From the NCBI GenBank assembly GCA_007922305.1, contig ML677358.1:18153327-18217326 (forward strand): a stretch of DNA of 64,000 bases, written 5' to 3'. The DNA is from Dermatemys mawii. Taxonomy: Eukaryota > Chordata > Testudines > Dermatemydidae. This document shows, piece by piece, positions 23,738-35,425 of the stretch; position 1 is the first letter of the stretch, and every line of letters begins with the position of its first letter. A program made the translations under genes and the position numbers. The notes under the pieces were generated by a model. That model had not been told where the DNA came from. It did no database searches and saw nothing but the letters and a program-made list of their open reading frames with translations.

Positions 23738-23808
23738 TTTGGATCTGGACCAAAGCCTCTTGAGTTAATGGGAAAACTCCTATTGACTTCCAGATTTGGA
23801 TCAGCCCC
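23738..23808. mobile_element. Short inverted-repeat MITE
   Basis: 'TTTGGATCTGGACCAAAGCC' at the left and 'CAGATTTGGATCAGCCCC' at the right bracket 'CTATTGACTTCCAG'. Related to 7889-7950 and 20140-20353. Confidence 0.5.
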
Positions 23809-25409
23809 TTGGAAGCAAGTTAGGACTTTAAGAAAACTCGGCAGGCTAAACTCCACGCTTTGCTGTACTGGGTTGTAAATTCAAAATAAATGCTTCATCC
23901 TCAGTGCAGTTACTCGATTCATGCTGGTATTAACAAGAGCAGAATTCAACCCATTCCAAAGTCTCTCAAACTGATTGTTTTGCACCATCACCCATTGTCT
24001 GAAACAGAAGGAAAGCTTTTCCTGACAGTTAAAATTAGACCTACTCTAATTAGGTGTCTTTTATTTTTAACCATCTGTGCATGTAGTTTTGGAAACACCT
24101 CATGCTGAAGGTTGGATTTCTTATTTGAAAGTGAGCCCTGAAGTGTATTTTTTAACAGTGCTGTTATTTTAACAATAGGTTACCAGATCCATCACGCAGT
24201 CTGACTAAAAGCCCATATTTATTTCCCTAATTTTATAAACATTTAATAGGTCCTTATTAAACACATCAGCCAGCATGATTTAATAACACAATCAGTCTAG
24301 AAGTTTAAGAAAATTGAAAACAGGATTTGAATGTAATACAGCCACAATTACCGGAGATTATAGGCAATCATTTCCATATGTCTGCAATGGGGAGCTGCTA
24401 ATCTCTGTTTGCGTGGAGGTGATTTCCTCTGGAACACTTCCCAGCCTTCAAGAGCACTAGTGCTGAACAAATTAGATTTGAAAGTCCCCAATTTTATGAC
24501 TAAGGTAATATACTCTGTGTATTTAGAGAAACAACTGAGTTCCTATTTTAACTGGCTTCCAAACATTGGACAGAGACCTCAGCTTCATTTAGTTTGGCTC
24601 CAGCAGGTAGATAGTAAGAGATTGTCTTTAAAGGGTAAGCGTGTGTTTGGGGGGCAGAGGAGGAGGTTCTTTCATAGATGACATAAGCCCTCTCCAGCCA
24701 TAATGACTAAAGAGTTAGCATTGCAGTCCAGTGATATCATGGCTTTGGAATGTACAGCAATTAGCTCTGGAATACTGCATGCTGTTTGTGGCCAGGGGAC
24801 ATGTTCCTCTCTCCTGCTAAACTTTTAGAGCCCTAACACCTTACTCCCTGACCTACTGCTTTTGAGACCCTGAACAGTGTCACTTGTGTTTTGTGAGAAT
24901 TTGTCTGGTAAATGAGACATTTTGTGCATGGGCCTTGGCCCTGCTTTGGCAGTTACTGTCGAAAATGGGACCGGTGTTGGGGGAAGGTTTCCTGTTCTAA
25001 GCAGCCAGCGGTTTGGCTGCTCTCACTTCAAGCCCCTGACTAGCAGGGATGAGTGAACCACATGGGGCATAACGATTGCAAACCTGTCAACTTAGTTGTG
25101 GGGATTGGAGGGCCCACAACATAACTAAGTTCGTGCTTTGTCTGACAGAGGTTCATATTAGAGACCCTTAATGAAAGCATAAAAGGACTACATAGTAATC
25201 ACAGAAAAAACAAGGGCATCCATAAGGTACCCTATGTATGTATGTATTTATTTCCACTGGACTCCTGTCTTATTCAGTACCCAAGGGGGCAGACATAAGG
25301 TTGAACAGTCAGCTGTAAAACTGGCATTTCCTAACTTTCAGGTGCTTGACTTTGCAACACCAATAACATTGTTTTACCATTACGCATATCATTTCTTGAT
25401 GGACAAATA
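23809..25409. other. Unassigned noncoding DNA
   Basis: No transposon recognised. The segment 24195-24385 is repeat-free and a candidate conserved element; see findings. Confidence 0.4.
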
Positions 25410-26516
25410 CGGAATAGGAATAAATGGGTAGTGTTCACAACAGAGGGAGATAGAGATATTTAACATATTCATAAGTGATCTGGGAAAGGGGGCTAACAAT
25501 GAGGTGGCAACATTTGCAGATAATACAAAATTATGCAAGATACTTGAGTCCAAAGCTGACTGCTAAGAGTTACAAAGGGATCTCAGCAAACTGGGTGACT
25601 GGGCAGCAAGATGGCAGATGAAATCAGTGTTAAGTGCTAAGCAGTGCACACTTGGAAGAAAATCCGAACTAGACATACAAAATGATGGGGTCTAAATTAG
25701 CTGTTATCACTCAAGAAAAACATCTTGGAATCACTGTGGATAGTTCTCTGAAAACATCTACTCCATGTGAAATGACAGACAAAAAAGCTAACAGAATGTT
25801 GGGAACCATTAGGAAAGGGATGGATAATAAGACAGAAAATGCCACTATATAAATATATGGACACCCACACCTGAGTGCAGTTCTGGTCCACCCCATCTCA
25901 AAAATATATATTCTAAATTGGAAAAAGTACAGGGAAAGGTAATGAAAATGATTAGGGGTATGGAATAGCTTCTATATGAGAGAGAGATTAAAAAGACTGG
26001 AACTTGTCATCTTAGGAAAGAGACAACTAAGGGGCATATGATAGAGGTCTATGAAATCATGAATGATCTGTAGAAAGTGAATAAGGAAACATTATTTACA
26101 CCTTCACATAACACACAAACTAGAGGTCACCCAATGAAATTAATAAGCAGCAGGTTTAAAACAAACAAAAAGTACTTCTTCAAACACCACATAGTCAAAC
26201 TGTGGAACTCATTGCCAGGGGATGTTGCGAAGGCCAAAAGGATAACTGCATTCAAAACAGAAGTAGATAAGCATGTGGCAGGTGGGTCCATCAATGGCTG
26301 TTAGCCAAGATGGTCAGGGATGCAACCCATTATCTGGGTGTCCCTAAACCTCTAAATCCCAGAATCTGGGACTAGATGATAGGGAAGGATTGCTTGAAAT
26401 TGCCTTGATCTGTTCATTCCTTTTGAATCATCTGGCACCAGCCAATGTAAGAGACCAGGATACTGGGTTAGATGGACCATTGGTCTGATCCAGTATGGCC
26501 AATCTTGCATTCTAAT
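25410..26516 (+). mobile_element. CR1 LINE, 5'-truncated, 3' end intact
   Basis: Best preserved LINE in the window. It starts within reverse transcriptase and runs through the rest of ORF2 and the 3' UTR, ending with 'GGTCTGATCCAGTATGGCC' near 26481-26500 and a short AT-rich tail. Truncation at the 5' end is usual for CR1. No target duplication is expected or seen. A minus-strand fragment of the same 3' end is at 28371-28470. It is one of the main reasons to call the genome turtle-like. Confidence 0.92.
25440..26304 (+). pseudogene. CR1 ORF2 C-terminal pseudogene
   Basis: 'NIFISDLG'-like residues at about 25460-25485 are followed by the metal-binding motif region 'TFADNTK' (about 25510-25530), where the second aspartate of FADD is changed to asparagine. 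The last open piece, 26077-26304, encodes 'LWNSLPG' and 'ITAFKTEVDKH', the conserved C-terminal block of CR1 ORF2. Stops and frameshifts lie between the pieces, for example 'TGCTAAGAG' near 25560. The enzyme is inactive. Confidence 0.85.
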
Positions 26517-26626
26517 TCAGTCCTATAGACTGACAATGACCTGATGCTATGCCACTAGACCAGGAAACTGTTACTTAAATGCTGAACTATGAAACTTCGG
26601 CACAGACGAAGAGACAAAAATGGTCA

Positions 26627-26845
26627 TTAAGGCCCTGAGTCAGGAAGGTATTTAAACTCATGTTTAATTCCATCCCTATTCAAGAAAGCTTGACTTTTAA
26701 TGTTTGCTGAAGTCCCATCAACTTCAATGTATTTCAAAGTACAAAGCAGGGCACCACAAGAAGTTAGGACACTGAATTTAATTGGAATTAAGCATATGCT
26801 TAAAGTCAAACATGTGCTTAAGTGCTTCCTGAATCAAGGCCTTAA
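26627..26845. mobile_element. MITE with 17/19 TIRs flanked by TTAA
   Basis: The left end 'AAGGCCCTGAGTCAGGAAG' (26629-26647) and the reverse complement of 'CTTCCTGAATCAAGGCCTT' (26825-26843) agree at 17 of 19 bases. TTAA occurs at 26627-26630 and 26842-26845. This could be a 4-bp piggyBac duplication, or a 3-bp TAA/TTA of PIF/Harbinger, whose ends begin with GG as here. The body has 'AAGCATATGCTTAA' and 'CATGTGCTTAAGTGCTT' typical of this family. A decayed sister copy is at 58385-58530. Confidence 0.75.
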
Positions 26846-27107
26846 TCTGGAACCAGAAATCTGCAACCACTTCTTCCCACAAGTTAGCCAGACTCTCCAG
26901 AACAAAATACAGCATCCATTAGTGTCATAAGGCCTTTGATTTGCTTGGCCTTGTCCCATAAGCCAGAGGTGCAGATCGACAGCACATGTGATTGGCACAA
27001 CTTTTACAAGCTGGCTGGCCAGGCCTGACATTCTTGGTTTGTTTGTTAATTAGCATTTTCCTTCTCCTAGGCAGACTGCTTGCCCTGGCTAATGAGCACT
27101 GCCTGCC

Positions 27108-27205
27108 TCGTAGAGACATGAGACTTATCCAAAGTCACCTGGAATAGAACCCAGGTTTCCCAAGTCTGAGTCCCACATGCTCTTTACTGTATCATTCTGC
27201 CTTCC
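27108..27205 (-). mobile_element. MIR-like SINE relic, minus strand
   Basis: 'CCAAAGTCACCTGGAATAGA' and 'ACCCAGGTTTCCCAAGTCTG' followed by 'TGTATCATTCTGCCTTC' read as the reverse of a tRNA-headed SINE. The region 26846-27107 has no supportable feature. Confidence 0.5.
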
Positions 27206-28370
27206 TGTCAGAAGACCATTGGCTCACTAAAAGAAATACTGATCCAGAGACTTTACTTAACACTTCACCTGTAGAGCTGGACAAAGCAGAGAAGAAGGTT
27301 GCCTTCAAGGAAGGCTTGGCATAAAAGCAAAATGGAGCAGCCTTTATTTCAAAGACACTTTTGATGAAGATCCAGCCTGTAGCAAGTGTGCAAGAATAGA
27401 TAGTCCCTAGGATGGCAACTTAAATCATTGACCAACAGCATTCACAAAGTTATGGAAGGGATCCAAAGGCGCTCACTACCAATTGTGCAACCTGAAGCTG
27501 TGAAAGAAAAGTTGTAGGCACTGCTGTTGGGTGCAGTTTAAACACCTACATAGACTGAGATTGACCAGAACAGTTTTACCCAGACCTAGAACCAAAGGAT
27601 TCTACATAATGACAGCTGTTAGAATTACATATATATGCTAGATTTGCTCCTGCTCACTACTAGGTAACATAGCAAAGCTTTGCTGAAGAGACATCCCCAG
27701 TCATTCATTGTTAAAAATTGCCTCTCAAATCCCCTCAGCCACCTTCTGTATAGTTACACCAAAGAGGAAAGGAAACCTTGGTTCTTGTGATAAAACATAC
27801 ATATAGTACCAGCACATTACTGCCTTTGTAGCAGCTTTTATCCTTCGAAGAACAGATGTAATGCACAGTATATTTTTCATTATAAGCTTGCTCACGTATG
27901 CATTCCAGATGTTGTGAGGAAGGGGCTTAGGAATTCTAGTGGCAATTGCTAGTAGTATGAAAATAAAGGTATGGACCATTTTGATTATGAATGTTGCTCT
28001 TAATGAGTTTATAACTCAAATGACACAAACTGAAACATGGAATACATGGGTCAAGTTATTAGATCAGTAGATTTTTTCACCCGCTCCAAACAAACAAAAA
28101 TCTGGTTGTTTTTTTTTTTCTTTTCTCTTTTTGAGTGAGATAAGTATATATTTGCTTTAGAAAAAGTTGTATGCCTTGTTAAGATGTTTCATGGCCATCA
28201 TTCTGTATAGAAAAAAAAACTTATTAAAAGAAAATGGGCAAGACAGTTATCCATAGTATGTTCTAATTGCTTTTCACATTTTGAAATAAAACATTCCCCA
28301 AAATTTCAAACACCAAGATAATTAACTTTGCAAAATGATTATGATATTCAAGAATGGAAACTGCGTAAGA
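27206..28370. other. Unassigned noncoding DNA
   Basis: AT-rich. An 84-codon minus-strand frame at 27725-27979 has no recognised domain. Confidence 0.4.
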
Positions 28371-28470
28371 ACATAATGGCCAGACTGGGTCAGATCATAG
28401 GTCCATCTAGCCTAGTATGCTGTCTTCTGACAGTGGCCAATGCCAGGTGCCCCGGAGGGCAAAAAAAATT
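28371..28470 (-). mobile_element. CR1 LINE 3' end, minus strand
   Basis: 'AGAACATAATGGCCAGACTG' and 'GGTCCATCTAGCCTAGTATG', then 'GACAGTGGCCAATGCCAGGT', are the reverse complement of the CR1 3' UTR. The 3' terminus is at the left side. Only about 100 bases remain; sequence is lost after 'CCCCGGAGGG'. Confidence 0.85.
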
Positions 28471-29970
28471 GATACAACATCTAAGCCATATTTTTGTACT
28501 TTAAAAGTCCTATTAATAAGTATTTACATAATTTACATGAAAACACAAATATATATTATTTAAAGATGCAGCTGTGGTATATTAAGTCCAACTCTCATGA
28601 GGAATTTTTCTTTCTCACTTCAGATTTCTCCGAACAATCTATATGAGCTCAGCAAAAATATGCAAAATTATATAGACCGGCAATAATTACAGCAGAATCA
28701 GTAATGAGTTTACTTAGTAAATTATTTCTTGTTGGTGGTTAAATAAATAACTTAGAACTGGCCTCTATCATAACCAGTCTGCTCATCCCACAGAGCACCA
28801 GGGAAGATTTGCAGTGCTTCAATTCTTTCCTGGGTCAGACTACCCTCATACGATCCCCAGTTCTGGGCTGTGGCTTAAAGGCGCTATACAAGGGTAGCAG
28901 CAGGATGAGCTAAAGATGGTGCGTCATCTTTTCCCTGAATTTCCTGGCTTGCACTGTTTGTCTGTTCTATGAACTCTAATAGCTGTTACTTACCATTTAT
29001 TTAACATCCATTGACAATAAACATGATGTCCATGAAGGAACTAGTTACTGATAAGCTATCTAATAAGCTCAAGCCATGCAAGCAAATGACAATGACAATA
29101 ATATAGATGTTAAGCATTGCATCCAAATATTTTTTTTCTCCTGGGTTTCTGAATTCCTAGCTACTGTATACTTGGTGGAAGCATGTGGCACTGTTGCTCC
29201 TGCAATAATTCTTCTTCATGCACAACAAACAGAAAGGATTTCAGGCATTTTATTTCCTTGTCAGCTTCAATAAATGAAAACGATTTACCTAAAAGAGCAA
29301 GATATCATTGCCAAATGTTCCAAGGGTTTTTATTTTTGTTTTGCTTTTTTGTTATCCAGAAAGCTAACTCTAACTTTATAAGCAAGCAAACAAAAAAGGC
29401 TTTTTATGCATATCTTATTAGTTCATTTCCTTTGATTCCTGCCAGTGATGTCATGGAGGCCAGCTGTTGTGTTTCTGCAGATGATTTCCCTTACTCATGT
29501 TTCACCAAGTAATTTCAGGCCCTAATGGAATTACTTTGACTGAAATCTAGCTTTTTCATGGTTCACCTCTCCTATCAGCTGATACCAAGAACTCTTCTGC
29601 AGGAAATGTGGAGAGCACATAAAGGCAATTAAATATATTTTAAAACATGTTTTTGTTTTATTTCCAGTCATCCCCGCCCCTCCCAGATCACTACAGTTCT
29701 GGGTATTGGCTCTCAAATCCAATCAGAATGTCTTGACTGAAAGCACTTTTTGAGTTATAAGGTAATGCAAAAAAAGCAAAATGAATGTTCTCAGCTATGG
29801 AATCACGGTGCATATTTTGACCCTATCCTTCCCAAACCCTCCATCTTTGGTTGGCAGGTAGGTTACTATTTAGAAACAATTTGTCCCAAGGTGACAGTGG
29901 GAAAAGACTGCCTTTTTATTTAATTTTGATCTAACATACTTATATGACTCCTAATAGCATAGCAGCTGAA
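28471..29970. other. Unassigned noncoding DNA
   Basis: No exon or recognisable repeat; the 109-codon frame at 29183-29512 shows no domain. Confidence 0.4.
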
Positions 29971-30049
29971 GGCCAGATCCTCAAAAGTAGGTAGGTTCTT
30001 AATTTTCATTGAAAACAATGAAAGTAGGAATCTTTGCAAATCTGGACCT
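29971..30049. mobile_element. Short inverted-repeat MITE, 'GGCCAGATCCTC' type
   Basis: 'GGCCAGATCCTCAAAAG' at the left and 'CAAATCTGGACCT' at the right enclose 'TTTTCATTGAAAACAATGAA', a palindromic core. Confidence 0.5.
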
Positions 30050-30211
30050 CAGTGGCTCTGTCTTTAGTGTGTTCATCTGCACAGCAACCCTTTGAAGTAG
30101 AGAAGTCTTATTAGGATGGGGCACAGAGACCAAGCCCCAGATTTTCAAAGATGTGTTGAACTCCGGTGGGAGTTAGGGTCCTACATACCTTTCTGCATCT
30201 GTTTGTGAGAT

Positions 30212-30375
30212 AGCTGTAGCCATGTTGCTCCCAAGATATGAGAAAGACAAGGTAGGTGAGGTAATATCTATGATTGGACCAATGGAAGGGACACCTTTTA
30301 AGCTGCACAGAGCTCTTCTGATGGTCTGGAGAAGGTAACCAGCGTGTCCAAGCTAAATACAAGATGGGGGAAGAG
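30212..30375 (+). mobile_element. Fold-back family, single-arm copy
   Basis: 'AGCTGTAGCCATGTTGCTCC', 'AGACAAGGTAGGTGAGGTAA' and 'TGATTGGACCAATGG' match the arm of the hairpin element at 58996-59211. The second arm is replaced by 'CTAAATACAAGATGGGGGA', which I associate with longer copies of this repeat. Family unnamed. Confidence 0.65.
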
Positions 30376-30513
30376 TTCACACATGTAGAAGTTTTATGAT
30401 TAAAGAGGTGTTAGTTGCCCACTGCCTTTTGAATGGTCTCCTACAGCACGTGAAAAATTTCAGCCAGCTCTATTCTCCAGGTCATTTCAATACCTGGAAA
30501 TTATGTTGGCATT

Positions 30514-30570
30514 GGGCCTGGTCCATTCTCATTAAAGTCAATGAGAGTCTATCTAGTTGGATTGGGTCCA
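30514..30570. mobile_element. MITE fragment
   Basis: 'GGGCCTGGTCCATTCTCATT' with 'AAAGTCAATGAGAGTC' and 'GATTGGGTCC' resembles the short palindromic repeats elsewhere, with poor end matching. Confidence 0.35.
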
Positions 30571-31880
30571 TTGCAGTCTCTACATTCTACAGTGTATATC
30601 TCTTTAGTTACGTTCTCACATCCCTGGGTTGCCCAAAGCAGAACCCCGGTGCCCTACCTTTCAGCAGTGCTTTCTCCTCTTCTCCCTCTTTCTTTTTCAT
30701 TAATCATTAAATGGAAGTTGCATCGCAGTCAGCAGCAATTACAATCCAACATCACAATCAGATTGCTCTACCAGCTCTTAGGAAGAAATAACCATGTGTT
30801 TCAATGCTTATTTTTTTAAAAAAAGGGTATATAGCCTTGGGATGGCTGCAGCCAGCATTTTGCCTTCTAAGTGACGTCTTGTCGCCTGCCAGGCAGCATT
30901 GATATAGGAATTAATAATAATGGAAAATCTGGACCCTTTGTATCATGGCAGAATGTGAAGCATTCTGATACTGTGCAGTAGAATCAGGGATGGTATGTGC
31001 CACAGTTAAAACATTTGCATTTTACCTCTGGGACCTGAGTGGGATTGTAGCCTGGGGCATGTATGTAGCAGGCTCAGCCTTTCTGGCTGATCGATTTCCA
31101 CCACATCCTCTCTCCAGAATACACGGAAAAGCAGGTCACAGTAATTGGAAGCTGGCTGGTGTGCCTGGGTAAACTAGAATCTACATTCTGCCCCCTCAGC
31201 CTCTATGCACATACCCCACCCCTCACAGGTGGCTGCTTTTCAGTGACTGTACACTGGCTTGGTGATATGATGTCTTCAAAGCACGACAGCTACCCCAGAC
31301 TATAGAGGACTAGGGCGCATGGATACAAAGGCAAAATTCATTTGCTCACTCAGGTGGGTGATGGATAGTCTGTCACTGTTTACACTGTAGACACAAGCCT
31401 AATTTTAAGGGATTAGTTGATTAACACTTGAGTCATAGTGTGAGTCCTATGACCAATAATGTGGAACATCAAATGTGTGAAAGAGATTAATTGTGTGCAC
31501 AGATGTTACTCATAGGATCAATTTGTCTAGGGGCTGAGGAGGCGGTTCCCTGCAGATCAATGGGAAAGGAGAAAATTGGAGTAATGTGGTGAAAGAAATC
31601 ACAATCTGGTCTATGCATGGCTAGTTTAGCTGCTGCTGCTGCTGTTCAGGTTCTCATAAACTGTTTCAGTGACAGCAATGAAAAACGGGGAGCACATTTT
31701 CATTTTGAATTTTCATCTCTGATAGACTGGCAGCTTCCCAAAATAGCGAGCAGGAGACGCCTCTTTAAACAGAAGAGCAATTAATGCCCCTTCTGTACAT
31801 TGGAGGTTTGTGCCTCCAATGAGAACTTTTCCTCAACATTTTGTATGACAAATGTCTGTATGTTGTTTGCAGTGTCATTG
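30571..31880. other. Unassigned noncoding DNA
   Basis: Contains five consecutive GCT units at 31629-31644. No exon supportable. Confidence 0.4.
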
Positions 31881-32050
31881 CAGCTGTGTTGATCCTAGAA
31901 GATGAGACAGATAAGGTAGGTGAGGTGTTCTCTTTTATTGAACCAATCAGTCCTGAAGAAGAGCTCTGTGTAGCTCAAAAGCTTGTATCTTCCACCAACC
32001 AAAGTTGGTCCGATAAAAGGTAGTCCCTCACCGGTCTTGTCTCTCTGCCA
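31881..32050. mobile_element. Fold-back family, two-arm copy
   Basis: Left arm 'AGCTGTGTTGATCCTAGAA' through 'TTTTATTGAACCAATCAG', then right arm 'CCAAAGTTGGTCCGATAAAA' through 'CCGGTCTTGTCTCTCTGCCA'. The right arm is approximately the reverse complement of the left. A central 'GAAGAAGAGCTCTGTGTAGC' separates them. Same family as 30212 and 58996. Confidence 0.65.
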
Positions 32051-33040
32051 TAGATATTTTATAAATAGTGACTGGCATGAAGGCCACAAAAACAAATGTT
32101 GCAATAAGAGAGTCAAAAATAAACCACAGAAGCAGCCTTTTCTTAATGTGAACTGTTGCTCTTCGGTATTAAAGGAGAAAGATCAATTCTCCTCTGATAT
32201 CTATAGCTAAATACAAGTGTATCTGAAGGAGGGAGGCCAGGCCGTGTTGTCTAACACAGCCAGAGCCTTCACACAGTAGCACCTGCCCATGTAGAGCTGG
32301 CAACTGGCCACACCACCCATTAGAAGAATACTTCACTTCAATCACCATTCCCCTGTCCTCTCTCTCAAACTACACCACCAGCCACTGGGCACAGAGAAAG
32401 CCATCACAATATCTTCAGACCTACTCTGGATTCTTCTTGCGCAATCGTGTTCCTTTTAACATTAGAGTAAGCAAGATTGTTGCAGTTCTCAGAAGCTGAG
32501 TTCACTGGCAGTTTGTTACCCATTCAAAATGGTTGTCCATTTTTCGCAAGAGTTCCAATATTTTGCAAATTTTTCACTTGAGAAGAAGATTCTTTTTTAA
32601 AACATCTGGCAGCTACTTACACATGGAAGTAACAGCTATAGGACCACAAAAATCATTCACTGGGATTTCATTTACATTGGAGATGTACATGTATTTTATT
32701 TAACAGCCTGGCTTTCTGCAAACTGGCCTATTTATGTGCTCGTTTTATAGCATTGTCTATGTCTAACACATTTAAATCGAAATGTGACCATTCCTGTGTA
32801 GGGAATGTGATAGGAAATTCTGCTGAGGGGAGAGCCAGGATGTATATATTTGTAATGTTTCTTGTTCCACTTTTTATCTCCAATGCAATCAAATAGTAGG
32901 TGTCAGTAAGTGGCTGATCCTTCAAAGCACTGACTATAGAGTGGGTTGCTTACAACTCTACGCCACCTCACTGAAATGAATGGGGCAGCTCTCAATAGTA
33001 AGCTCTACATCTGGCAGTAAGTTGGTAGAATGAGACCCTA
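32051..33040. other. Unassigned noncoding DNA
   Basis: No supportable feature. The final 100 bases resemble MITE cores ('CACTGAAATGAATGGGGCAG') without ends. Confidence 0.4.
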
Positions 33041-33320
33041 AGGGCATGTCTACACGGCAGTCAGTGGTGTGACTGAAGAATGGATAGACATATTCAGGTT
33101 GGAATGAGCACCGATAGCAGTGAAGCTACGGTAGCACAGACTTCAGTGCAGGACATACAAGCTTGGTCAGGATCCTGGGGTCAATTGAGTGCTAGCCCGC
33201 ACTGAAATCTGTGCCTCCACAGCTTCTCTGCTCTTGGTACTCTTACTAGTTTGATCAAAGCACCAGGTATGTCTAAACATGCTGTGATCACACCTCTGAT
33301 TTCACTGTAGACATGCCCTA
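33041..33320. mobile_element. 280-bp hAT-like MITE, perfect 14-bp TIRs
   Basis: The left end 'AGGGCATGTCTACA' (33041-33054) is exactly matched by the reverse complement of 'TGTAGACATGCCCT' (ending 33319). Flanks AGACCCTA (33033-33040) and AGACAGTA (33321-33328) agree at 6 of 8, compatible with an old 8-bp duplication. No ORF of note. The element at 43938-44278 has related ends. Confidence 0.75.
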
Positions 33321-33984
33321 AGACAGTAATGCCCCATGCACAACCCCTGTTTAGCAAAATGATCATTCCTTCCTTAAGAAGGGCTGAGCAAACCAATCAG
33401 AACCTGCATGAAATTAGCACTTCCTCATTTTCTCAGCAGAACTCGGTATGGTAGGTCTTAGATGTCCCAGATCTGAACCTGGAGGACAAATACAGGGGAT
33501 ACCTTTCCTACACCAAAATCTCCATAAACAGATCTAGTCTGCAGGCAACATTTCCCCTGTAAACTCATACCACATGCTATAACACATCTAGGCCCTCTTA
33601 ATTCTATTTGTTGCTTCCTTTCCCTTCATAGAGCCTCTCAGTTCAGAGCGAAATAATCAACTGCTCGACAGTTTGAAAGTTTTCAAATGTGAACTACTTT
33701 AAAAAAAGCCAAAACAATAAACCGTTCAACATCGGATTGTGGTCTTTATAAAAAAATATATGTAAATACACTTGTATTGCAGGATGTTTTTCCATCTCTT
33801 AAGTATTAAAGGAGAAACAGGATGATACTTCCTCCACTGATAGTGATAGCTGGAAATACACAATTAAATCAGAATAGTGTAAGATGATGCAGGCTGCTTT
33901 TTCATCCAATTGAAATCAGATCCTTGTGCCATGTTAGCCCTTTTTTGGCAAAATTGGTTATGGCATTGTTTTCCTTACCATTTT
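33321..33984. other. Unassigned noncoding DNA
   Basis: No supportable feature. Confidence 0.4.
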
Positions 33985-34440
33985 TCTCATCATTGTTAGT
34001 ACCAATCACCTGTCCTATGGCTGCTAGCAACAAATATCTCCCATGGCTTATTATGGACACTAGCTGGGGGGACTCTGAGTTACTACAAAGACTTCTTTCT
34101 CAGGGGTTTGGCTGGTGGGTCTAGCTCACATGTTCAGTGTCTATCTGATCACCATATCTGGGGTCAGGAAGGAATTTTCCTCTGGGTCACATTGGCAACT
34201 CTGGTTTTTTCACCTTCCTTTGCAGCATGGAGCACAGGTCCCGTGTAGGTTTAAACTACTGTAAATGGTGGATTCTCTGTAACTTAAAGGCTTAAACCAT
34301 GTTTCAAGGATGTCAGTAACTCATCAGAGGTTATGGGTCTTTGACAGGAGTGGATGGGCAAGGTTCTGAGGCCTGCCATGTGCAGGAGGGCAGACTAGAT
34401 GATCACAATGGTCCCTTCTGGGCCTAAAGTCTACGAGTTG
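33985..34440 (+). mobile_element. CR1-type LINE 3' end
   Basis: 'GGACTCTGAGTTACTACA', 'GGGGTCAGGAAGGAATTTTC' and 'TGGTGGATTCTCTGTAACTT' are followed by 'CAGACTAGATGATCACAATG' and 'CTTCTGGGCCTAAAGTCTAC'. This is the 3' UTR of a CR1 subfamily distinct from that at 25410. No ORF2 portion remains. Confidence 0.75.
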
Positions 34441-34974
34441 GAGTCCTTTGCAGCAAGCTACAGAGGGGAAAAGCAACACAAAGTGAAATAGCTTGAAATA
34501 ATGCAGAGATTTTCATCAGAACTATCATATCTAAAATGTCCAGGTGCAATAGAACCTTCAAAATCAACATGCTGGGGGTGGGGAGAGGGCAGAGTTGTGA
34601 TACTAAGATGTTAAATACCACCCTGAGCCCTTTGTTGTAAGTGGAATCATTACGCTTTTAAACATCTTTATTTTTCTCTTTATTCCTGCAAGAATGGAAA
34701 TTTTAAAAAAAAATTACATGAGGAAAATAGGTTTGGGTATATTATCAAACAAGAATACCTCCACACATGCTCACTACACCACCAAATATTAATACCATCC
34801 ATAAATCCATCAATTAATATCTTACAATAATTTTAACAAATTTATTTTGGCATTAGTCTGTAGCAATCATTGCATATCAATCTGTTCAAGACTAATATCC
34901 GGAGAACTAAATAGGCTGCAAATTATAGTGCAGAAATTCCAAATTGCAGTCTAATTTTTGAGGGACAAAGCCAT
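34441..34974. other. Unassigned noncoding DNA
   Basis: AT-rich; nothing supportable. Confidence 0.4.
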
Positions 34975-35425
34975 AATTTCCAAACCTGGTTGCTTAAAGT
35001 TAGGCTACCAAATTTATATTTAGGCACCTAAATGTAAGTGATTTGATTTACAGAAATGCTGAACACTAGGACCAGTAAACAAAACATGTATGTCAAACCT
35101 GATTTTTGAGAGAAAATTGGTTATTGAGATAAATGAAATGTTTCATTAAAAGCGTCTGCTTTCTGGGGAAAAATTCAACTTTTTGTCAAAGAAGAGAAAA
35201 AAATGAAAAGTTTTCAGTTTTTGGCCAAACATTTTGGAGTCTCTTTTTTTTTCATGAAAAGTTGAAATTTTCTGTGGAAATTTTGTACAAAAATGATTTT
35301 TTCCCTGTTCTGTGGAACTTTTTTTCTCTCACAGCTCTGTGGAGTCCCCACCAATCTCACTGAAGTTAGTGGGAGCTGCTGACACTGAGCACCTAATCTG
35401 AGGCACCCAGGTTTGAAAAATTTTT
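34975..35425. mobile_element. Split MITE with AT-rich insert
   Basis: 'TTTAGGCACCTAAATGTAAG' and 'ACAGAAATGCTGAACACTAG' (about 35020-35070) look like the left part of a palindromic repeat. 'TCACTGAAGTTAGTGGGAGC' and 'CTGACACTGAGCACCTAATC' (about 35357-35400) look like its right part. Between them, 35105-35335 is an AT-rich repeat ending 'CTCACAGCTCTG', in the minus orientation of the 8955 class. A later insertion would explain the order. Both parts are diverged. Confidence 0.4.

Noticed and set aside
31629..31644. (GCT)5 repeat as a coding trinucleotide tract
   Set aside because: Only five units, not in a supported frame; ordinary microsatellite.
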